Numbered from the stretch's first letter, positions 1 through 10,095 are shown. The stretch is DNA of 64,000 nt from Pseudomonadota bacterium (GCA_018902545.1 JAHIQM010000020.1:62001-126000), one strand, 5' to 3'. Made by a program: numbers and translations. Notes: generated by a model from the letters alone, not told the origin.

Positions 1-689
1 TCTCCGGTGGTCCCGAAGCGGCGCTGGCGGGACGCATAGTCTTCAAGGGCCGCGTGCAGCTCGGGAACATGAAAGTCCGGCCAGGCCACATCGGTGAAAT
101 AGAACTCGCTGTAGGCGCTCTGGAAGAGCAGGTAATTGCTCAGCCTGAGCTCGCCGCTGGTACGCAGAATCAGGTCCGGATCGGGCATGCCCGCAGTGTA
201 GAGCTGGTCCGCGAACATCTCTTCGGTCAGGCTTTCCGGTTTGACCTGCTTGCGCAGCAGGGCCTGGCAGGCGCGCAGGATCTCATGCCTGCCCGAGTAG
301 TTGAGGGCCAGGTTCAGGTTCATGGCCGAGCAGCCGGAGGTCTTGTCCATGGCGTGACGCAGCACCTGCCGGGTGGCCAGGGGCAGCTCGCCGATATCCC
401 CGAGCACGTTCAGACGGATGGACTGCTCCAGCAGCGAGGGTAGCTCCTGTCCCAGGAAATCCTTGAGCAGGGTGAACAGAAAGCCGACCTCCTGCTTGGG
501 ACGTGACCAGTTTTCCTTGGAGAAGGTGTAGAAAGTCAGATAGGGAATGCCGATCTTTCGGCACTCCCTGACAATTTCGCGGGCGGTTTCGGTGCCGGCC
601 CTGTGTCCGGCGCTGCGGTCAAGGCCCCGGGCGCGGGCCCAGCGACCATTGCCGTCCATGATGATGGCGAGGTGTTTGAGTGGTGGCAT
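1..689 (-). CDS. uppS: Isoprenyl transferase (undecaprenyl diphosphate synthase), 3' end cut by window
   Basis: Cis-prenyltransferase that condenses isopentenyl diphosphate onto farnesyl diphosphate to make the C55 lipid carrier for peptidoglycan and O-antigen. The N-terminus shows the family motif MDGNGRWA (residues 11-18), whose Asp binds the diphosphate. Downstream motifs include FSKENW, LNLALNYSGR and a C-terminal RTSGELRLSN segment followed by YFTDVAWPDF. The ATG at 689 lies 10 bases after the frr stop, so it is the last visible gene of pyrH-frr-uppS. The gene runs off the left edge, so only about 229 residues are seen, close to full family length. The family assignment is firm. Confidence 0.96.
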   Translation of the reverse strand, partial: MPPLKHLAIIMDGNGRWARARGLDRSAGHRAGTETAREIVRECRKIGIPYLTFYTFSKENWSRPKQEVGFLFTLLKDFLGQELPSLLEQSIRLNVLGDIGELPLATRQVLRHAMDKTSGCSAMNLNLALNYSGRHEILRACQALLRKQVKPESLTEEMFADQLYTAGMPDPDLILRTSGELRLSNYLLFQSAYSEFYFTDVAWPDFHVPELHAALEDYASRQRRFGTTG

Positions 690-698
690 GGATTGAAT

Positions 699-1253
699 CT
701 AGATCTCCATGATTTCCTTTTCTTTCTCGACCAGGGCGGCGTCGGCCTTTTTCACGAACAGGTCGGTGGTCTTCTGCACCTCGTCCTGGGATTTGTGCAG
801 ATCGTCCTCGCTGATCTCCTTGGCGGTGTGCATCTTCTTCAGGACGTCGTTGACGTCCCGGCGCACGTTGCGGATGGCGACCTTGGCCTCTTCAGTGTAT
901 TTTTTGGCCATTTTGACCAAGTCTTTGCGGCGCTCTTCGGTCAGGACCGGAATGTTGATGCGGATGGCGCGACCGTCGTTGATGGGGGTCAGGCCCAGGT
1001 CCGACTTCATGATGGCTTTTTCAATGCTGTTGAAAGCGTTGCGATCCCACGGAGCGATGGAGATGGTGCGGCTGTCGGGGATGGAAACGGACGCGACCTG
1101 ATTGAGCGGGGTCGGGGTGCCGTAGTACTCGACCCGGATGCTGTCCACCAGGGCTGTGGAGGCCCGTCCGGTGCGCAGCTTAGAGAAATCCTTTTCCAGA
1201 CTGTCGATGCTTTTCTGCATCCTGTTCGTGCAATCCTGAGTTTGCTTTTCCAT
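699..1253 (-). CDS. frr: Ribosome recycling factor
   Basis: Releases ribosomes from mRNA after termination, together with EF-G. The 184-residue protein matches the family length of about 185. Recognisable segments are LRTGRAST near residue 30, [10 protein letters not shown], and the C-terminal [17 protein letters not shown] helix. I chose the ATG at 1253 rather than an upstream one because an AAGGAG ribosome-binding site precedes it and the longer reading would overlap pyrH. The pyrH stop and this start are separated by one base (TGACATG), which suggests translational coupling. Confidence 0.97.
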   Translation of the reverse strand: MEKQTQDCTNRMQKSIDSLEKDFSKLRTGRASTALVDSIRVEYYGTPTPLNQVASVSIPDSRTISIAPWDRNAFNSIEKAIMKSDLGLTPINDGRAIRINIPVLTEERRKDLVKMAKKYTEEAKVAIRNVRRDVNDVLKKMHTAKEISEDDLHKSQDEVQKTTDLFVKKADAALVEKEKEIMEI

Positions 1254-1254
1254 G

Positions 1255-1974
1255 TCATTCTCCTTGAACGATTGTTCCGATTTCCTCGCCCCTGACCATC
1301 CGCTGGATGTTGCCGGGCACAAAGAGATTGAAGACCCCGATGGGGAGTTTGTTGTCCATGCACAGGGATATGGCCGCCGAGTCCATGACCCGCAGGCGCC
1401 GCTGCAGCACGTCCAGATAGGTCAACTTGGTGAACATGACCGCGTCGGGGTGCTTTTCGGGATCCTTGTCGTAGACGCCGTTGACCCTGGTAGCCTTGAG
1501 GATGGCCTCGCACTTGAGTTCCATGGCCCGCAGCGCCGCCGCCGTGTCCGTGGTGAAATAGGGGATGCCCGTGCCGGCGGCGCAGATGACTACGCGGCCC
1601 TTTTCCAGGTGCCGGATGGCGCGGCGGCGGATGTAGGGTTCGGCGACTTCCTTCATGTCGATGGCGGTCATGACGCGGGTCGTGATGCCAAGTTTCTCCA
1701 GGGCGTCCTGCACGGCCAGGGCGTTCATGACCGTGGCAAGCATGCCCATGTAGTCGGCCGAGGCGCGGTCCATGCCTTTGGAAGAGACGGAAATGCCGCG
1801 AAAAATGTTGCCGCCGCCGATGACCATGCTGAGCTGCACGCCCATGGAAGCCGCTTCGGCCAGTTCGCGACAGATGGACTGGATGGTCTGGGGCTCGATG
1901 CCGAAGCCCTGCTCTCCGGCCAGGGCCTCTCCGCTCAGCTTGAGCATCACTCTGCCGTATCGGAGTTTTTCCAT
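1255..1974 (-). CDS. pyrH: UMP kinase
   Basis: Phosphorylates UMP to UDP; bacterial hexameric UMP kinase of the amino-acid-kinase fold. The 239-residue protein starts [18 protein letters not shown], with the ATP-binding KLSGEAL motif. It also shows [10 protein letters not shown], the [19 protein letters not shown] helix and [13 protein letters not shown]. The ATG at 1974 is chosen because the protein then begins at the conserved KLSGEAL region and an AGAGG site lies upstream; an upstream ATG would add 32 non-conserved residues. It is the first gene of pyrH-frr-uppS and is separated from tsf by a terminator. Confidence 0.97.
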   Translation of the reverse strand: MEKLRYGRVMLKLSGEALAGEQGFGIEPQTIQSICRELAEAASMGVQLSMVIGGGNIFRGISVSSKGMDRASADYMGMLATVMNALAVQDALEKLGITTRVMTAIDMKEVAEPYIRRRAIRHLEKGRVVICAAGTGIPYFTTDTAAALRAMELKCEAILKATRVNGVYDKDPEKHPDAVMFTKLTYLDVLQRRLRVMDSAAISLCMDNKLPIGVFNLFVPGNIQRMVRGEEIGTIVQGE

Positions 1975-2118
1975 TGGGTACCTCTGGGTAAGCGGTGAAC
2001 GAAAAGGAGGCCGGGATGCCCTGACCTCCTTCTCGGATGATCCTATATCCATTTCGCGCATCCGCTGCAACAGGGTGCGTTTCGCGGTGCCGATGCGAAC
2101 TCCGGCGATCTTTGGGCC

Positions 2119-2143
2119 AAAAAAAAGGGCCTTGCGGCCCTTT
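2119..2143 (-). terminator. Rho-independent terminator after tsf
   Basis: Read on the minus strand, an 8-bp perfect stem (AAAGGGCC / GGCCCTTT) with a 4-base loop runs into eight T residues. It starts three bases after the tsf stop, so it ends the rpsB-tsf transcript. pyrH therefore probably has its own promoter within 1975-2118. Confidence 0.9.
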
Positions 2144-2145
2144 GC

Positions 2146-2949
2146 TTATGCGCCGATGGAGAACCGGAAGAACCGGGCTATGTCAGCGTTTTTCCCAAGA
2201 AGATCCTTGATGGTCTTCTTGTCGTCCTTGATGAAGACCTGCTCGCGCAGGCAGACTTCCTGATAGAACTTGCGGATGCGGCCTTCGACGACCTTTTCGG
2301 CGATCTGGGCCGGCTTGCCCTCTTCCTTGGCCTGGTTCAGGTAGATTTCCTTTTCCTGGGCCAGCGTTTCGGCCGGAATCTGGTCCGGGCCCACGCACAG
2401 GGGGTTGGCGGCTGCGATCTGCATGGCGATGTCTTTGGCAAGTTCGGGGGTCGCGGCGCCGGTCAGTTCAACCAGGACGCCCAGCTTCTTGGTGGAGTGG
2501 ACATAGGTGCCGATGGCGCCTTCCCCGGACAGGGACACATAGGCTAGGCGGCCGACCTGCATGTTCTCGCCGATCTTGCCGATAAGCCCGGTCAGGTCGG
2601 AGGCTTCCGCAGGAAGCGCTTCCACGTTGTCGGTCTTCTTTTCCAGGGCGACTGCGGCCAGACCTTCGGCCAGGGCGATGAATTCTTCGTTCTTGGACAC
2701 AAAGTCGGTCTCGCACCGGACTTCGCTCATGGCTGCGGACTTGCCGTCAGCGGCGACAAAGACGGTGACCAGACCTTCGGAAGTGGCCCGGCCTGCCTTT
2801 TTGGCGGCCTTGGACAGCCCCTTTTCGCGCAGCCAGGCAATGGCCTTTTCTTCATCGCCGTCACATTCGGTCAGCGCCTTCTTGCAATCCATCATGCCAA
2901 CGCCAGTGCGTTCGCGCAGGTCTTTAACCATTGCTGCAGAGATGCTCAT
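2146..2949 (-). CDS. tsf: Translation elongation factor Ts
   Basis: Guanine-nucleotide exchange factor for EF-Tu. The N-terminal UBA-like module contains VKDLRERTGVGMMDCKKAL, the family signature, followed by ALTECDGDEEKAIAWLREKG. The core has SEVRCETDFVSKNEEF, the segment that contacts EF-Tu. At 267 residues it lies in the normal range (about 200-300). It is the second gene of the rpsB-tsf operon; its start lies four bases after the rpsB stop. A strong terminator follows. Confidence 0.97.
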   Translation of the reverse strand: MSISAAMVKDLRERTGVGMMDCKKALTECDGDEEKAIAWLREKGLSKAAKKAGRATSEGLVTVFVAADGKSAAMSEVRCETDFVSKNEEFIALAEGLAAVALEKKTDNVEALPAEASDLTGLIGKIGENMQVGRLAYVSLSGEGAIGTYVHSTKKLGVLVELTGAATPELAKDIAMQIAAANPLCVGPDQIPAETLAQEKEIYLNQAKEEGKPAQIAEKVVEGRIRKFYQEVCLREQVFIKDDKKTIKDLLGKNADIARFFRFSIGA

Positions 2950-2953
2950 CGTA

Positions 2954-3739
2954 TTATACCTCTTCGTCTGTATCTACGGATTCAGGCTCGGCGGAACCGG
3001 CCGGAAGCTCCACTTCGGGAACCTTGTTGGTCTGGGGTTCGGGGGCGACGTCCTTGGAGCTGGCGGCACCTTCGGCGCATGCGTCAGCCATGGCACCGGC
3101 AAAGAGCTTGATGGCGCGGATAGCGTCATCATTGCCCGGGATGATATAGTCGATCAGGTCGGGGTCGCAGTTGGTGTCGACCACGGCCACGATCGGGATG
3201 CCGAGTTTGCGGCATTCCTTGACCGCGATTTCTTCGCGGTGGGGATCGATGATAAAGGCCGCCGCAGGCGGTTCTTCCATGTCCTTGATGCCGCCGAGGG
3301 TCAGGTTCAGCTTGGTGACTTCGCGTTCCATGCGCACGATTTCCTTTTTCAGGAAGCGGTTCACGGAGCCGTCCTCGAACATGGTTTCGAGTTTCTTCAG
3401 GCGGGTGATGCTGGTGCGGATGGTCTGGTAGTTGGTCAGGGTGCCGCCGAGCCAGCGGTTGGTCACGTGGTACATGCCGCAGCGTTCGGCTTCGGTCTTG
3501 ATCACGTCCTGGGCCTGGCGCTTGGTGCCGACGAAAATGATCTTTCCGCCACGGGCAACTGTGTCGGCGATGAAGTCATGGGCCTTGCGATACAGCTTCA
3601 CGGTCTGCTGCAGGTCGATGATGTGAATTCCCTTGCGAGCGCCGAAAATGAAAGGGCGCATCTTGGGATTCCAGCGGCGGGTCTGGTGGCCGAAATGGAC
3701 TCCGGTCTCCAGCATCTGCTTCATGGTTACATAAGGCAT
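2954..3739 (-). CDS. rpsB: 30S ribosomal protein S2
   Basis: Small-subunit ribosomal protein needed for late 30S assembly and for S1 binding. The protein begins [19 protein letters not shown], the usual S2 start, and includes [28 protein letters not shown] and the [20 protein letters not shown] signature near the end. The last 30 or so residues form an acidic tail typical of delta-proteobacterial S2. The start at 3739 is supported by an AAGGAG site and homology; the extra upstream reading of 40 codons is leader. It heads the rpsB-tsf operon. Confidence 0.98.
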   Translation of the reverse strand: MPYVTMKQMLETGVHFGHQTRRWNPKMRPFIFGARKGIHIIDLQQTVKLYRKAHDFIADTVARGGKIIFVGTKRQAQDVIKTEAERCGMYHVTNRWLGGTLTNYQTIRTSITRLKKLETMFEDGSVNRFLKKEIVRMEREVTKLNLTLGGIKDMEEPPAAAFIIDPHREEIAVKECRKLGIPIVAVVDTNCDPDLIDYIIPGNDDAIRAIKLFAGAMADACAEGAASSKDVAPEPQTNKVPEVELPAGSAEPESVDTDEEV

Positions 3740-3867
3740 GTCAAATCTCCTTGGTTTTTTTCCTCCGACCGCGGGAGCCCGTATGGGCCAAACCAACAGC
3801 GCGGGCGTGTGGAGTGATTGGGAACTGCAGTGCGTACGCGAGAGATTTTTGCTTGGCAAGAAAAAAA

Positions 3868-5520
3868 TCAGACTCTGGCGACAAGCGGAATGACAATGGG
3901 GTCGCGCTCCAGGACCTTGCGGAAGAAGCGGCGCAGGGAGGAGCGGATTTTTTCCTCCAGCTTGTAGGCTTCACTGCCGGGGTTGCCTTCGATGATATCA
4001 AGGATGATGCATTTGGCGTCTTCCAAAATGTGGGCGAAATGCTGCTCGAAGATGAAACCCTTAGACTGGATGCTCGGACCAAAGACGATGGTGCCAAGTT
4101 CGTCCTGCACCAGCAGCACGATGACAAGGCCTTCCCCGCCAAGGATCTGACGTTCCTTGAGCACGCTTTGCCCCACGTCGCCCACGCCCTTGCCGTCGAC
4201 CAGGATCGACTCGGCGAAAACGTGCTCCTCCAGGCGGATGCCGGTGGGAAAGAGGGTCACCGGGTGGCCGTTCTCCAGGATCAGCGCCCGCTCCGGGGCG
4301 ATGCCCCGGGACACGGCCAGCTCGGCGTGTTTGAAGAGATGGCGGTATTCGCCGTGCACGGGCACGAAGAATTTGGGGCGCACCGTGTCGAGCATGATCG
4401 CCAGTTCTTCCTGATGGGCGTGGCCGGAGGCGTGGATGGCCTGCACCTTTTCGTACAGGACCGTGGCCCCATGGCGGTAGAGGTCGTTGATGACCCTGGT
4501 GATGGCCTTGGTATTGCCCGGGATGAAGCGCGAGGACATGATCACCGTGTCGCCCTTGTGGATGTTGATCTGGCGGTGTTCGCTCCTGGCCACGCGGCTT
4601 AAGGCTGAGAGGGGTTCGCCCTGGGATCCGGTCAGCAGGATGACGATTTTGTCGTCGTCCAGATAGGCCAGTTCTTCCATGTTGCACGAGTTTTCACGGT
4701 TGAAGCGCAGATGTCCGAGGTCCTTGGCGACCTCGATGTTGGTGACCAGGCTGCGGCCCGTGAAAGCCACCCGCCGGCCGTGCTTGGCGGCGAGGTCGAA
4801 AATTTCCTGCATGCGCTGAATGTGCGTGGCAAAGAGGGTGACCAGGATGCGTCCCTTGGCCCCGGTGAAGACTTCGTCCAGGGAGTCCTGGATTTCCTGT
4901 TCCGTCAGCGAAAAGCCTTCGCGTTCGACGTTGGTTGAATCGGAGAGCATGAGCAACACGCCTTCGCGTGAAAAATTGGCAAAGGCGTCAAGATCGGTGG
5001 CGTGCCCTCCCTGCGGATTGCGGTCGATCTTGAAATCGCCCGTATGCACGATGCGCCCGGCTGGCGTCTCGATGCCCAGGCCATAGCCTTCGATGATGCT
5101 GTGGCAGACAGGCATGAACGTTACGGCGAATTCGCCCAGGTCCACGCGCTCGCGCGCCCGTACGGGGCGCAGGTCCACATGCGACTCCAGGTTGCGTTCC
5201 TGCAGGCGTTTCATGGCCAGGCGCAGGGTGAATTCCGAACCGTAGAGGGGTACCTGCTGCAGATAGGGGACCAGCCAGGCCAGGGCCCCGATATGGTCTT
5301 CGTGGCCGTGGGTCAGGATGATGCCTTTTAGTTTGTGCTTGCGGCTGACGATGAAGTCCATGCGGGGGATGACCACGTCCACGCCGTAAAGAATGACGTC
5401 CGGAAACATGAGCCCGCAGTCCACCAGGATCATGCTCTGCTCGGTCTCCAGGGCCATGCAGTTCATGCCTATTTCTCCGAGCCCGCCAAGCGGGGTCAGG
5501 GTCACGTGCGAATCGGACAT
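3868..5520 (-). CDS. rnj: Ribonuclease J
   Basis: Metallo-beta-lactamase/beta-CASP ribonuclease with 5'-3' exonuclease and endonuclease activity, acting in rRNA maturation and mRNA decay. The zinc motif HGHEDH (residues 71-76) is intact. The protein also has [13 protein letters not shown], the beta-CASP region with TGSQGEP, and the [11 protein letters not shown] and [10 protein letters not shown] motifs, then a C-terminal domain ending near residue 550. That is the standard length. The ATG at 5520 is chosen from homology (PLGGLGEIG nearby) and a GGAG site; an in-frame extension upstream crosses the fusA-like terminator and is not coding. It stands alone between two terminators or leaders. Confidence 0.96.
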   Translation of the reverse strand: MSDSHVTLTPLGGLGEIGMNCMALETEQSMILVDCGLMFPDVILYGVDVVIPRMDFIVSRKHKLKGIILTHGHEDHIGALAWLVPYLQQVPLYGSEFTLRLAMKRLQERNLESHVDLRPVRARERVDLGEFAVTFMPVCHSIIEGYGLGIETPAGRIVHTGDFKIDRNPQGGHATDLDAFANFSREGVLLMLSDSTNVEREGFSLTEQEIQDSLDEVFTGAKGRILVTLFATHIQRMQEIFDLAAKHGRRVAFTGRSLVTNIEVAKDLGHLRFNRENSCNMEELAYLDDDKIVILLTGSQGEPLSALSRVARSEHRQINIHKGDTVIMSSRFIPGNTKAITRVINDLYRHGATVLYEKVQAIHASGHAHQEELAIMLDTVRPKFFVPVHGEYRHLFKHAELAVSRGIAPERALILENGHPVTLFPTGIRLEEHVFAESILVDGKGVGDVGQSVLKERQILGGEGLVIVLLVQDELGTIVFGPSIQSKGFIFEQHFAHILEDAKCIILDIIEGNPGSEAYKLEEKIRSSLRRFFRKVLERDPIVIPLVARV

Positions 5521-5605
5521 CTCATGGGCTCCGGTGTGTTGAAGTGCGGGGCGACGTATGTTCACCCCTTCGGAATTTAAGGGAAGAGCGGCCCAAGGAC
5601 AAGGC

Positions 5606-5634
5606 AAAAAAAAGGCCGCGCAGGGGCGGCCTTT
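5606..5634 (-). terminator. Terminator after the EF-G-like gene
   Basis: On the minus strand a nine-base stem (AAAGGCCGC paired with GCGGCCTTT) is followed by eight T residues. It lies about 24 bases after the stop of the EF-G-like gene and upstream of rnj. Confidence 0.88.
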
Positions 5635-5657
5635 GGTGAAACGGGGATGGGGCGGGA

Positions 5658-7718
5658 TTATTCCGCGTCCTTCTTGCTGTCGGCGATGACCTGCTCGGCC
5701 ACGTTGGGCGGGCATTCCTCGTAGTGGGCGAACTCCATGGTGAACGTGCCCTGGCCGCCGGTCATGGAGCGCAGGTCCGGGGCGTACTTCATCATCTCGG
5801 CCATGGGCACGTGGGCCTTGACCTCGGTCACTCCGCCAATGGAATCGGAACCCAGGACCCGGCCGCGTCTGCTGGACAGGTCGCCGATGACGTCGCCCAT
5901 GAACTCGTCGGGGATGAAGACCGAGGCGAGCATGATGGGTTCGAGCAGGATCGGGCTGCACATCTCGATGGCCTTTTTGAACGCCAGGGAACCGGCGATT
6001 TTGAAGGCCATTTCCGAGGAGTCGACGTTGTGATAGGAGCCGTCGTACACGGCCACCTTGTAGTCGACCATGGGGTAGCCAGCCAGGAATCCGCGCACCG
6101 CCGCTTCCTGAACGCCCTTGTCCACCGCCGGTATGTAGTTACGCGGGATGGAGCCGCCGACGATCTCATCCAGGAACTCGTACCCCGCGCTGCGCTTGTT
6201 GGGTTCCATGCGGATCCAGCAGTCACCGAACTGGCCGCGGCCGCCGGACTGCTTCTTGTGCCTCCCCTGGACCTGGGCCTTGCCCTTGATGGTTTCGCGG
6301 TAGGGAATTTTGGGCGTCTTGAGGACGATATTGGTCTTATAGCGGCGTCTGACCTTTTCAACGGCCAATTCGATGTGCAACTGGCCCATGCCGGTAAGCA
6401 GCATGTCCCCGGTTTCGTCATTGCGCACCAGGTGCAGGTTGATGTCTTCTTCCAGGAGCTTCTGAACCGCCGCAAAGACCTTGTCTTCCTCGCCCTTTTC
6501 CTCGGCGGCCAGGGCATAGGAAATGATGGAGGGACTTAAGGCCGGTTTGGGCAGGATAAAGGGGGACTTTTCGGCGCACAGGGTGTCGCCGGTGGCCGTG
6601 TTCTTGAGTTTGGCCACGGCCACCACGGCGCCGGGACCGACTTCCTGCTTGCAGGGCGTCTGTTTTTTGCCTTCCAGATACAGGATCTGGCCGATCTTTT
6701 CTTTTTCGTCCTTGGTTGCGTTGAGGACGGCCGCGTCGGGGGACAGCACTCCGGACAGCACTCTGAGGACGGAGAGCTGACCGGCAAAGGGGTCGGCGAT
6801 GGTCTTGAAGACAAAGGCGGCCAGGGGCGCATCGGGGCTCGACGGGCGCTCGCCCCCGTCGGCGTCGAGCCAGGATTTGTGCTCAAGAGGCGAGGTCATG
6901 ACGCTTTGGATGGTGTCAAGGAGCGAGGCCGCGCCCTTGTTCTGCATGGCCGAACCCGCGCAGACCGGGACCAATGTGCGGCTGGCCACGCCCTCGCGCA
7001 GGCCGGAGATCATCTCCTCCGGGGTCAGCGAGCCTTCTTCCAGATATTTTTCCATCAGCTCTTCGCTGCTCTCGGCGATGTTCTCGATGGCGATCTCACG
7101 CGTCATGGTCACTTCGTCGGCGAGGTCTTCGGGCATGTCGATGGGGGTCAGGCCGCCAGTTTCGTCAAAGGCATAGGCTTTTTCGGCCAGAATATCGACG
7201 AGTCCGCGGAAATCGGCTTCGCTGCCGATGGGCAGGAAGAGCATGACCGGTTTGATGCCCAGGGTTTCGGACAGACCCTGGTAGGCCATCTGAAAATTGG
7301 CGCGTTCGCGGTCCATCTTGTTGATGAAGACCAGGGCCGGGAGATTCGCCTTGACGGCTTCGGACCATATTTTCTTGGTCAGGGGCTTGACCCCGTCAAT
7401 GGCGTCGAGGACCAGGACGACATTGTCCGCGCCCTGCAGGAGGTAGGGCAGATCGCCGATGAAATTGTTGTCACCGGGCGTATCGATGAGGAAATTTGGA
7501 TTTTTCTTCCAGGCGAACTGGGCGAAACTGGGCTGGATGCTGCCCCTGCGTTTGATTTCTTCGGGTTCGTAGTCCAGAACCGTGGAGCCTTCGTCTATTT
7601 TGCCAAGCCTGGTGATGGAACCGGCGGTGTAGAGCAGCATTTCGGCTACTGACGTCTTACCGGTTCCTCCATGCCCTATCAGGGCGAAAGTCCTCTGTTT
7701 TTGAAGTTGATCCTGCAT
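5658..7718 (-). CDS. EF-G-like translational GTPase (EF-G paralogue)
   Basis: A 686-residue GTPase of the elongation factor G family, but of the divergent EF-G2-like branch rather than the main str-operon copy. The G1 loop GHGGTGKT (15-22), G3 DTPG (79-82) and G4 NKMD (133-136) are present. EF-G domains II, III, IV and V follow, including TGMGQLHIELAVE and the C-terminal RGRVLGSD region. A strong AAGGGGG ribosome-binding site supports the ATG at 7718. It is transcribed alone, divergent from the ParB-like gene. Members of this branch are thought to act in ribosome recycling or in conditions where EF-G is limiting. The exact role here is inference. Confidence 0.88.
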   Translation of the reverse strand: MQDQLQKQRTFALIGHGGTGKTSVAEMLLYTAGSITRLGKIDEGSTVLDYEPEEIKRRGSIQPSFAQFAWKKNPNFLIDTPGDNNFIGDLPYLLQGADNVVLVLDAIDGVKPLTKKIWSEAVKANLPALVFINKMDRERANFQMAYQGLSETLGIKPVMLFLPIGSEADFRGLVDILAEKAYAFDETGGLTPIDMPEDLADEVTMTREIAIENIAESSEELMEKYLEEGSLTPEEMISGLREGVASRTLVPVCAGSAMQNKGAASLLDTIQSVMTSPLEHKSWLDADGGERPSSPDAPLAAFVFKTIADPFAGQLSVLRVLSGVLSPDAAVLNATKDEKEKIGQILYLEGKKQTPCKQEVGPGAVVAVAKLKNTATGDTLCAEKSPFILPKPALSPSIISYALAAEEKGEEDKVFAAVQKLLEEDINLHLVRNDETGDMLLTGMGQLHIELAVEKVRRRYKTNIVLKTPKIPYRETIKGKAQVQGRHKKQSGGRGQFGDCWIRMEPNKRSAGYEFLDEIVGGSIPRNYIPAVDKGVQEAAVRGFLAGYPMVDYKVAVYDGSYHNVDSSEMAFKIAGSLAFKKAIEMCSPILLEPIMLASVFIPDEFMGDVIGDLSSRRGRVLGSDSIGGVTEVKAHVPMAEMMKYAPDLRSMTGGQGTFTMEFAHYEECPPNVAEQVIADSKKDAE

Positions 7719-7999
7719 ACAGCCCCCTTATGCAAAGTATTACGCAACCATTTACGGCTACAGGGTATAAGATCGTTCCCGCCCTTCAAAATGAAGGGCC
7801 GGAATTTGCTTGCAAAAGAGAAGAAATTGGATGAAAGTCCCCCGCTCTATAGCCTCTGGGCGGTCTTCGGGCGATTGTAACCCGTCTGCTATCCTGAACT
7901 TTTTCAAGAAATACCCCTATAGGGAGGGGGCTTGGAAGTTGTCAAGAGTAATAGGATTTTAAGCGCCGCATACTTCTTCAAAATCGTTGAGAGAAAATC
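7719..7999. other. Divergent intergenic region
   Basis: About 280 bases between two divergent genes. It must hold promoters for both the EF-G-like gene and the ParB-like gene, but I see no convincing -35/-10 pair. A short palindrome (CCCTATAGGG) lies near 7915-7924. No coding potential is evident. Confidence 0.5.
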
Positions 8000-8971
8000 A
8001 TGAACAAGGTTGACGCTCCGCGCTGGGGCCATGCATGCGCCACAATTCTGCGCTGCGCCGCATCGGATATCGACGTCAAGGGACCCTGGCTTTTCTGGTC
8101 CGCTCCGCCATCCCCGGCCCTGCGCGGCAGTCTGGAGCGTCACGGACAGCTTGTGCCCATACTGGTCGATGCGGGCGGGGCGCGGCCGGTGCTCGTCGCC
8201 GGGGCAGCCCGGGCGGCCATCCTGGCGGAACTGGGGCGCGAGGTGCTGTGCCTGGATATTGGCGCGCTGAGCGATGAGGCCAGGGGACTGGCCTACGTGC
8301 AGTCCAATGCGGACCGCGAGCTGACCGATGGGCATCTGGTCCTGGCCATGCGCTATTTTCTGTCCCTGCCGGGATGCGACATGGAATCCGTGCTCGAAGC
8401 ATTGGGTCTTGATGCGCGGTCCAAGCGGCTGCGGCTGATTCGCTCCTGGCTGCGTCTGCCCCGGCGTTGGGATGGGCTCCTTTGCTCGGGGGCCGTCCCC
8501 CTGGCCTGTGCGGACCTGCTCGAAACGTTTGCGCCTGAAGATCTCAGTGTCCTGGAATCCCTTTTCGCCACCTTGTCCTGGTCGCGCGGAAATGCGGTCA
8601 ACGTGCTGACCTGGATCCGCGAGGTCTGCGCCAGAGACGGCGTCAAAGCCGCAGCGGTGCTGGAGGGCCTGGGGGAAACCCTGGCGGCCGGACTCTCGCC
8701 CAAGGACACCATGAGCAGGATCACCCAGGAGGTGCGGCGGCTGCGCTACCCCATGCTTGCGGGCATGGAGCGGGATTTTGCCGAAACCGCTCGCAAGGTG
8801 TCCGCCGGAACACGCTGGCGAGTGACGCAGCCGGACCTTTTCGAGAGCGACGCGGTGGAAGTGAGCGTCCGCGTGACCAGCGCCGGTGAATTGCGTGCGG
8901 CCGGAGCAGAACTTGTCCGCATGGCGGCGCGCGAGGATCTGGACGATCTCTTTCCGGTGGTGCGTAAATGA
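8000..8971 (+). CDS. ParB-like protein coupled to the downstream radical SAM gene
   Basis: A 323-residue protein with a ParB/sulfiredoxin-like N-terminal region. Residues 42-80 show the pattern 'L..HGQLVPILV...G..PVLVAGAARAAILAELG', which resembles ParB box I/II. However, the CTP-binding GERR motif of true ParB is replaced by GAAR. Residues 115-200 look like the following helical DNA-binding part of ParB/KorB (LGLDARSKRLRLIRSWLRLP). No ParA gene is adjacent, so a chromosome-partition role is unlikely. The stop overlaps the start of the next gene by four bases (ATGA). The pair probably functions together; regulation or substrate recognition is possible, but the function is not known to me. Confidence 0.75.
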   Translation: MNKVDAPRWGHACATILRCAASDIDVKGPWLFWSAPPSPALRGSLERHGQLVPILVDAGGARPVLVAGAARAAILAELGREVLCLDIGALSDEARGLAYVQSNADRELTDGHLVLAMRYFLSLPGCDMESVLEALGLDARSKRLRLIRSWLRLPRRWDGLLCSGAVPLACADLLETFAPEDLSVLESLFATLSWSRGNAVNVLTWIREVCARDGVKAAAVLEGLGETLAAGLSPKDTMSRITQEVRRLRYPMLAGMERDFAETARKVSAGTRWRVTQPDLFESDAVEVSVRVTSAGELRAAGAELVRMAAREDLDDLFPVVRK

Positions 8972-10068
8972 CCGTCCTGCCCACGCATCTGCAAGGCATC
9001 AGCCGGGTGGTGGTCGATGCGGCCGTGGCCGGTTCGACCATCGCGGCGCGTGTGCGGGAGCGCCTGCCGCACCTGAAGCAGGAAACACTTCAGGAGGGAG
9101 AAACCCTGGCTGCGGGGTTGGCGCGGGAGGACATCCTGTATCTGAAGCGGTACCGGGGGCGTTTTCTGCGTCACTGCCCGGGCACCAGTCACTACCGCTG
9201 CTGCGGGTATCAGATCGTTCATATCGGAGAGAATTGTCCCCTGCGTTGTTCCTACTGCATCCTGCAGGCCTATTTTCAGGACCGCGTGCTCAAGGTCTGG
9301 GCCAATCAGGACGATTTGAGGCTGGAGCTGGACCAGGCTTTTCACGCCAGTCCCGGTCGTCGTTACCGAGTCGGGACCGGGGAGTTCACCGATTCCCTGG
9401 TGCTTGAGGCGTTGACCGGCTACAGTAGAGATCTTATTGAATTTCTTGGAAATTATCCGCAGGTCTGCCTGGAACTCAAGTCCAAAGTCGTGGACCTGTC
9501 GTGGATGGATGCGGTGCGTGATCCGTCCAGGGTCCTGCCCGCCTGGTCCATGAACGCGCCGGACATTGTCGATGGCGAGGAGCAGGGGGACTGCGCAAGT
9601 TTGGAGGAACGCCTGTCCGCGGCCCGGACCTGCGCCCAGGCGGGCTTTCGGGTCTGCCTGCATTTTGACCCCATGATTCATTTCCCTGGCTGGAGGGAAG
9701 GCTATGCCCGGACGGTGGAGATGATTTTCGATCACCTTCAGCCGGAGCAGATCGCCTACGTCAGCATGGGGTCGTTTCGGCACATGCCGGATTTGAAACG
9801 CTGCATCAGCGAGAATTTTCCGGGATCAAAATATATCTATGGGGAGTTCGTGACGGGACTCGACGGCAAGCAGCGCCTGTTGCGGCCGCTTCGGGTCGAG
9901 CAGTTCCGATTCTTGGCCGATGCGCTGCGCCGGGGCGGGGTGGATCGGCAGCTCTATCTGTGCATGGAGTCGGACGAAGTCTGGCAGGCAGTGCTTGGAC
10001 GCACTCCTGCAGACCTGGGCGGGCTCTACAGGCACCTCATGGCGCAGGCTTTTGGGGAAGAGGGCTAG
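8968..10068 (+). CDS. Radical SAM protein of the spore photoproduct lyase family
   Basis: A 366-residue radical S-adenosylmethionine enzyme. The [4Fe-4S] motif C90-x3-C94-x2-C97 (CPLRCSYC) is followed by the SPL-type segment ILQAYFQ. Further SPL-like landmarks are GTGEFTDSL, LELKSKVVD, SMNAPDIV, HFDPMIHFPGW and, near the C-terminus, LYLCMES..VW, which contains the conserved late cysteine of the family. Spore photoproduct lyase repairs the thymine dimer of spores, but this organism type does not sporulate, so the substrate may be different DNA damage. The start overlaps the preceding stop (ATGA). Confidence 0.88.
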   Translation: MTVLPTHLQGISRVVVDAAVAGSTIAARVRERLPHLKQETLQEGETLAAGLAREDILYLKRYRGRFLRHCPGTSHYRCCGYQIVHIGENCPLRCSYCILQAYFQDRVLKVWANQDDLRLELDQAFHASPGRRYRVGTGEFTDSLVLEALTGYSRDLIEFLGNYPQVCLELKSKVVDLSWMDAVRDPSRVLPAWSMNAPDIVDGEEQGDCASLEERLSAARTCAQAGFRVCLHFDPMIHFPGWREGYARTVEMIFDHLQPEQIAYVSMGSFRHMPDLKRCISENFPGSKYIYGEFVTGLDGKQRLLRPLRVEQFRFLADALRRGGVDRQLYLCMESDEVWQAVLGRTPADLGGLYRHLMAQAFGEEG

Positions 10069-10095
10069 AGGGCCAGAGGGCGATTGGCGGGGGGC

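Noticed and set aside
8000-8971. Chromosome-partition ParB
   Set aside because: No adjacent parA or parS-like repeats, and the CTP-binding GERR motif is absent.
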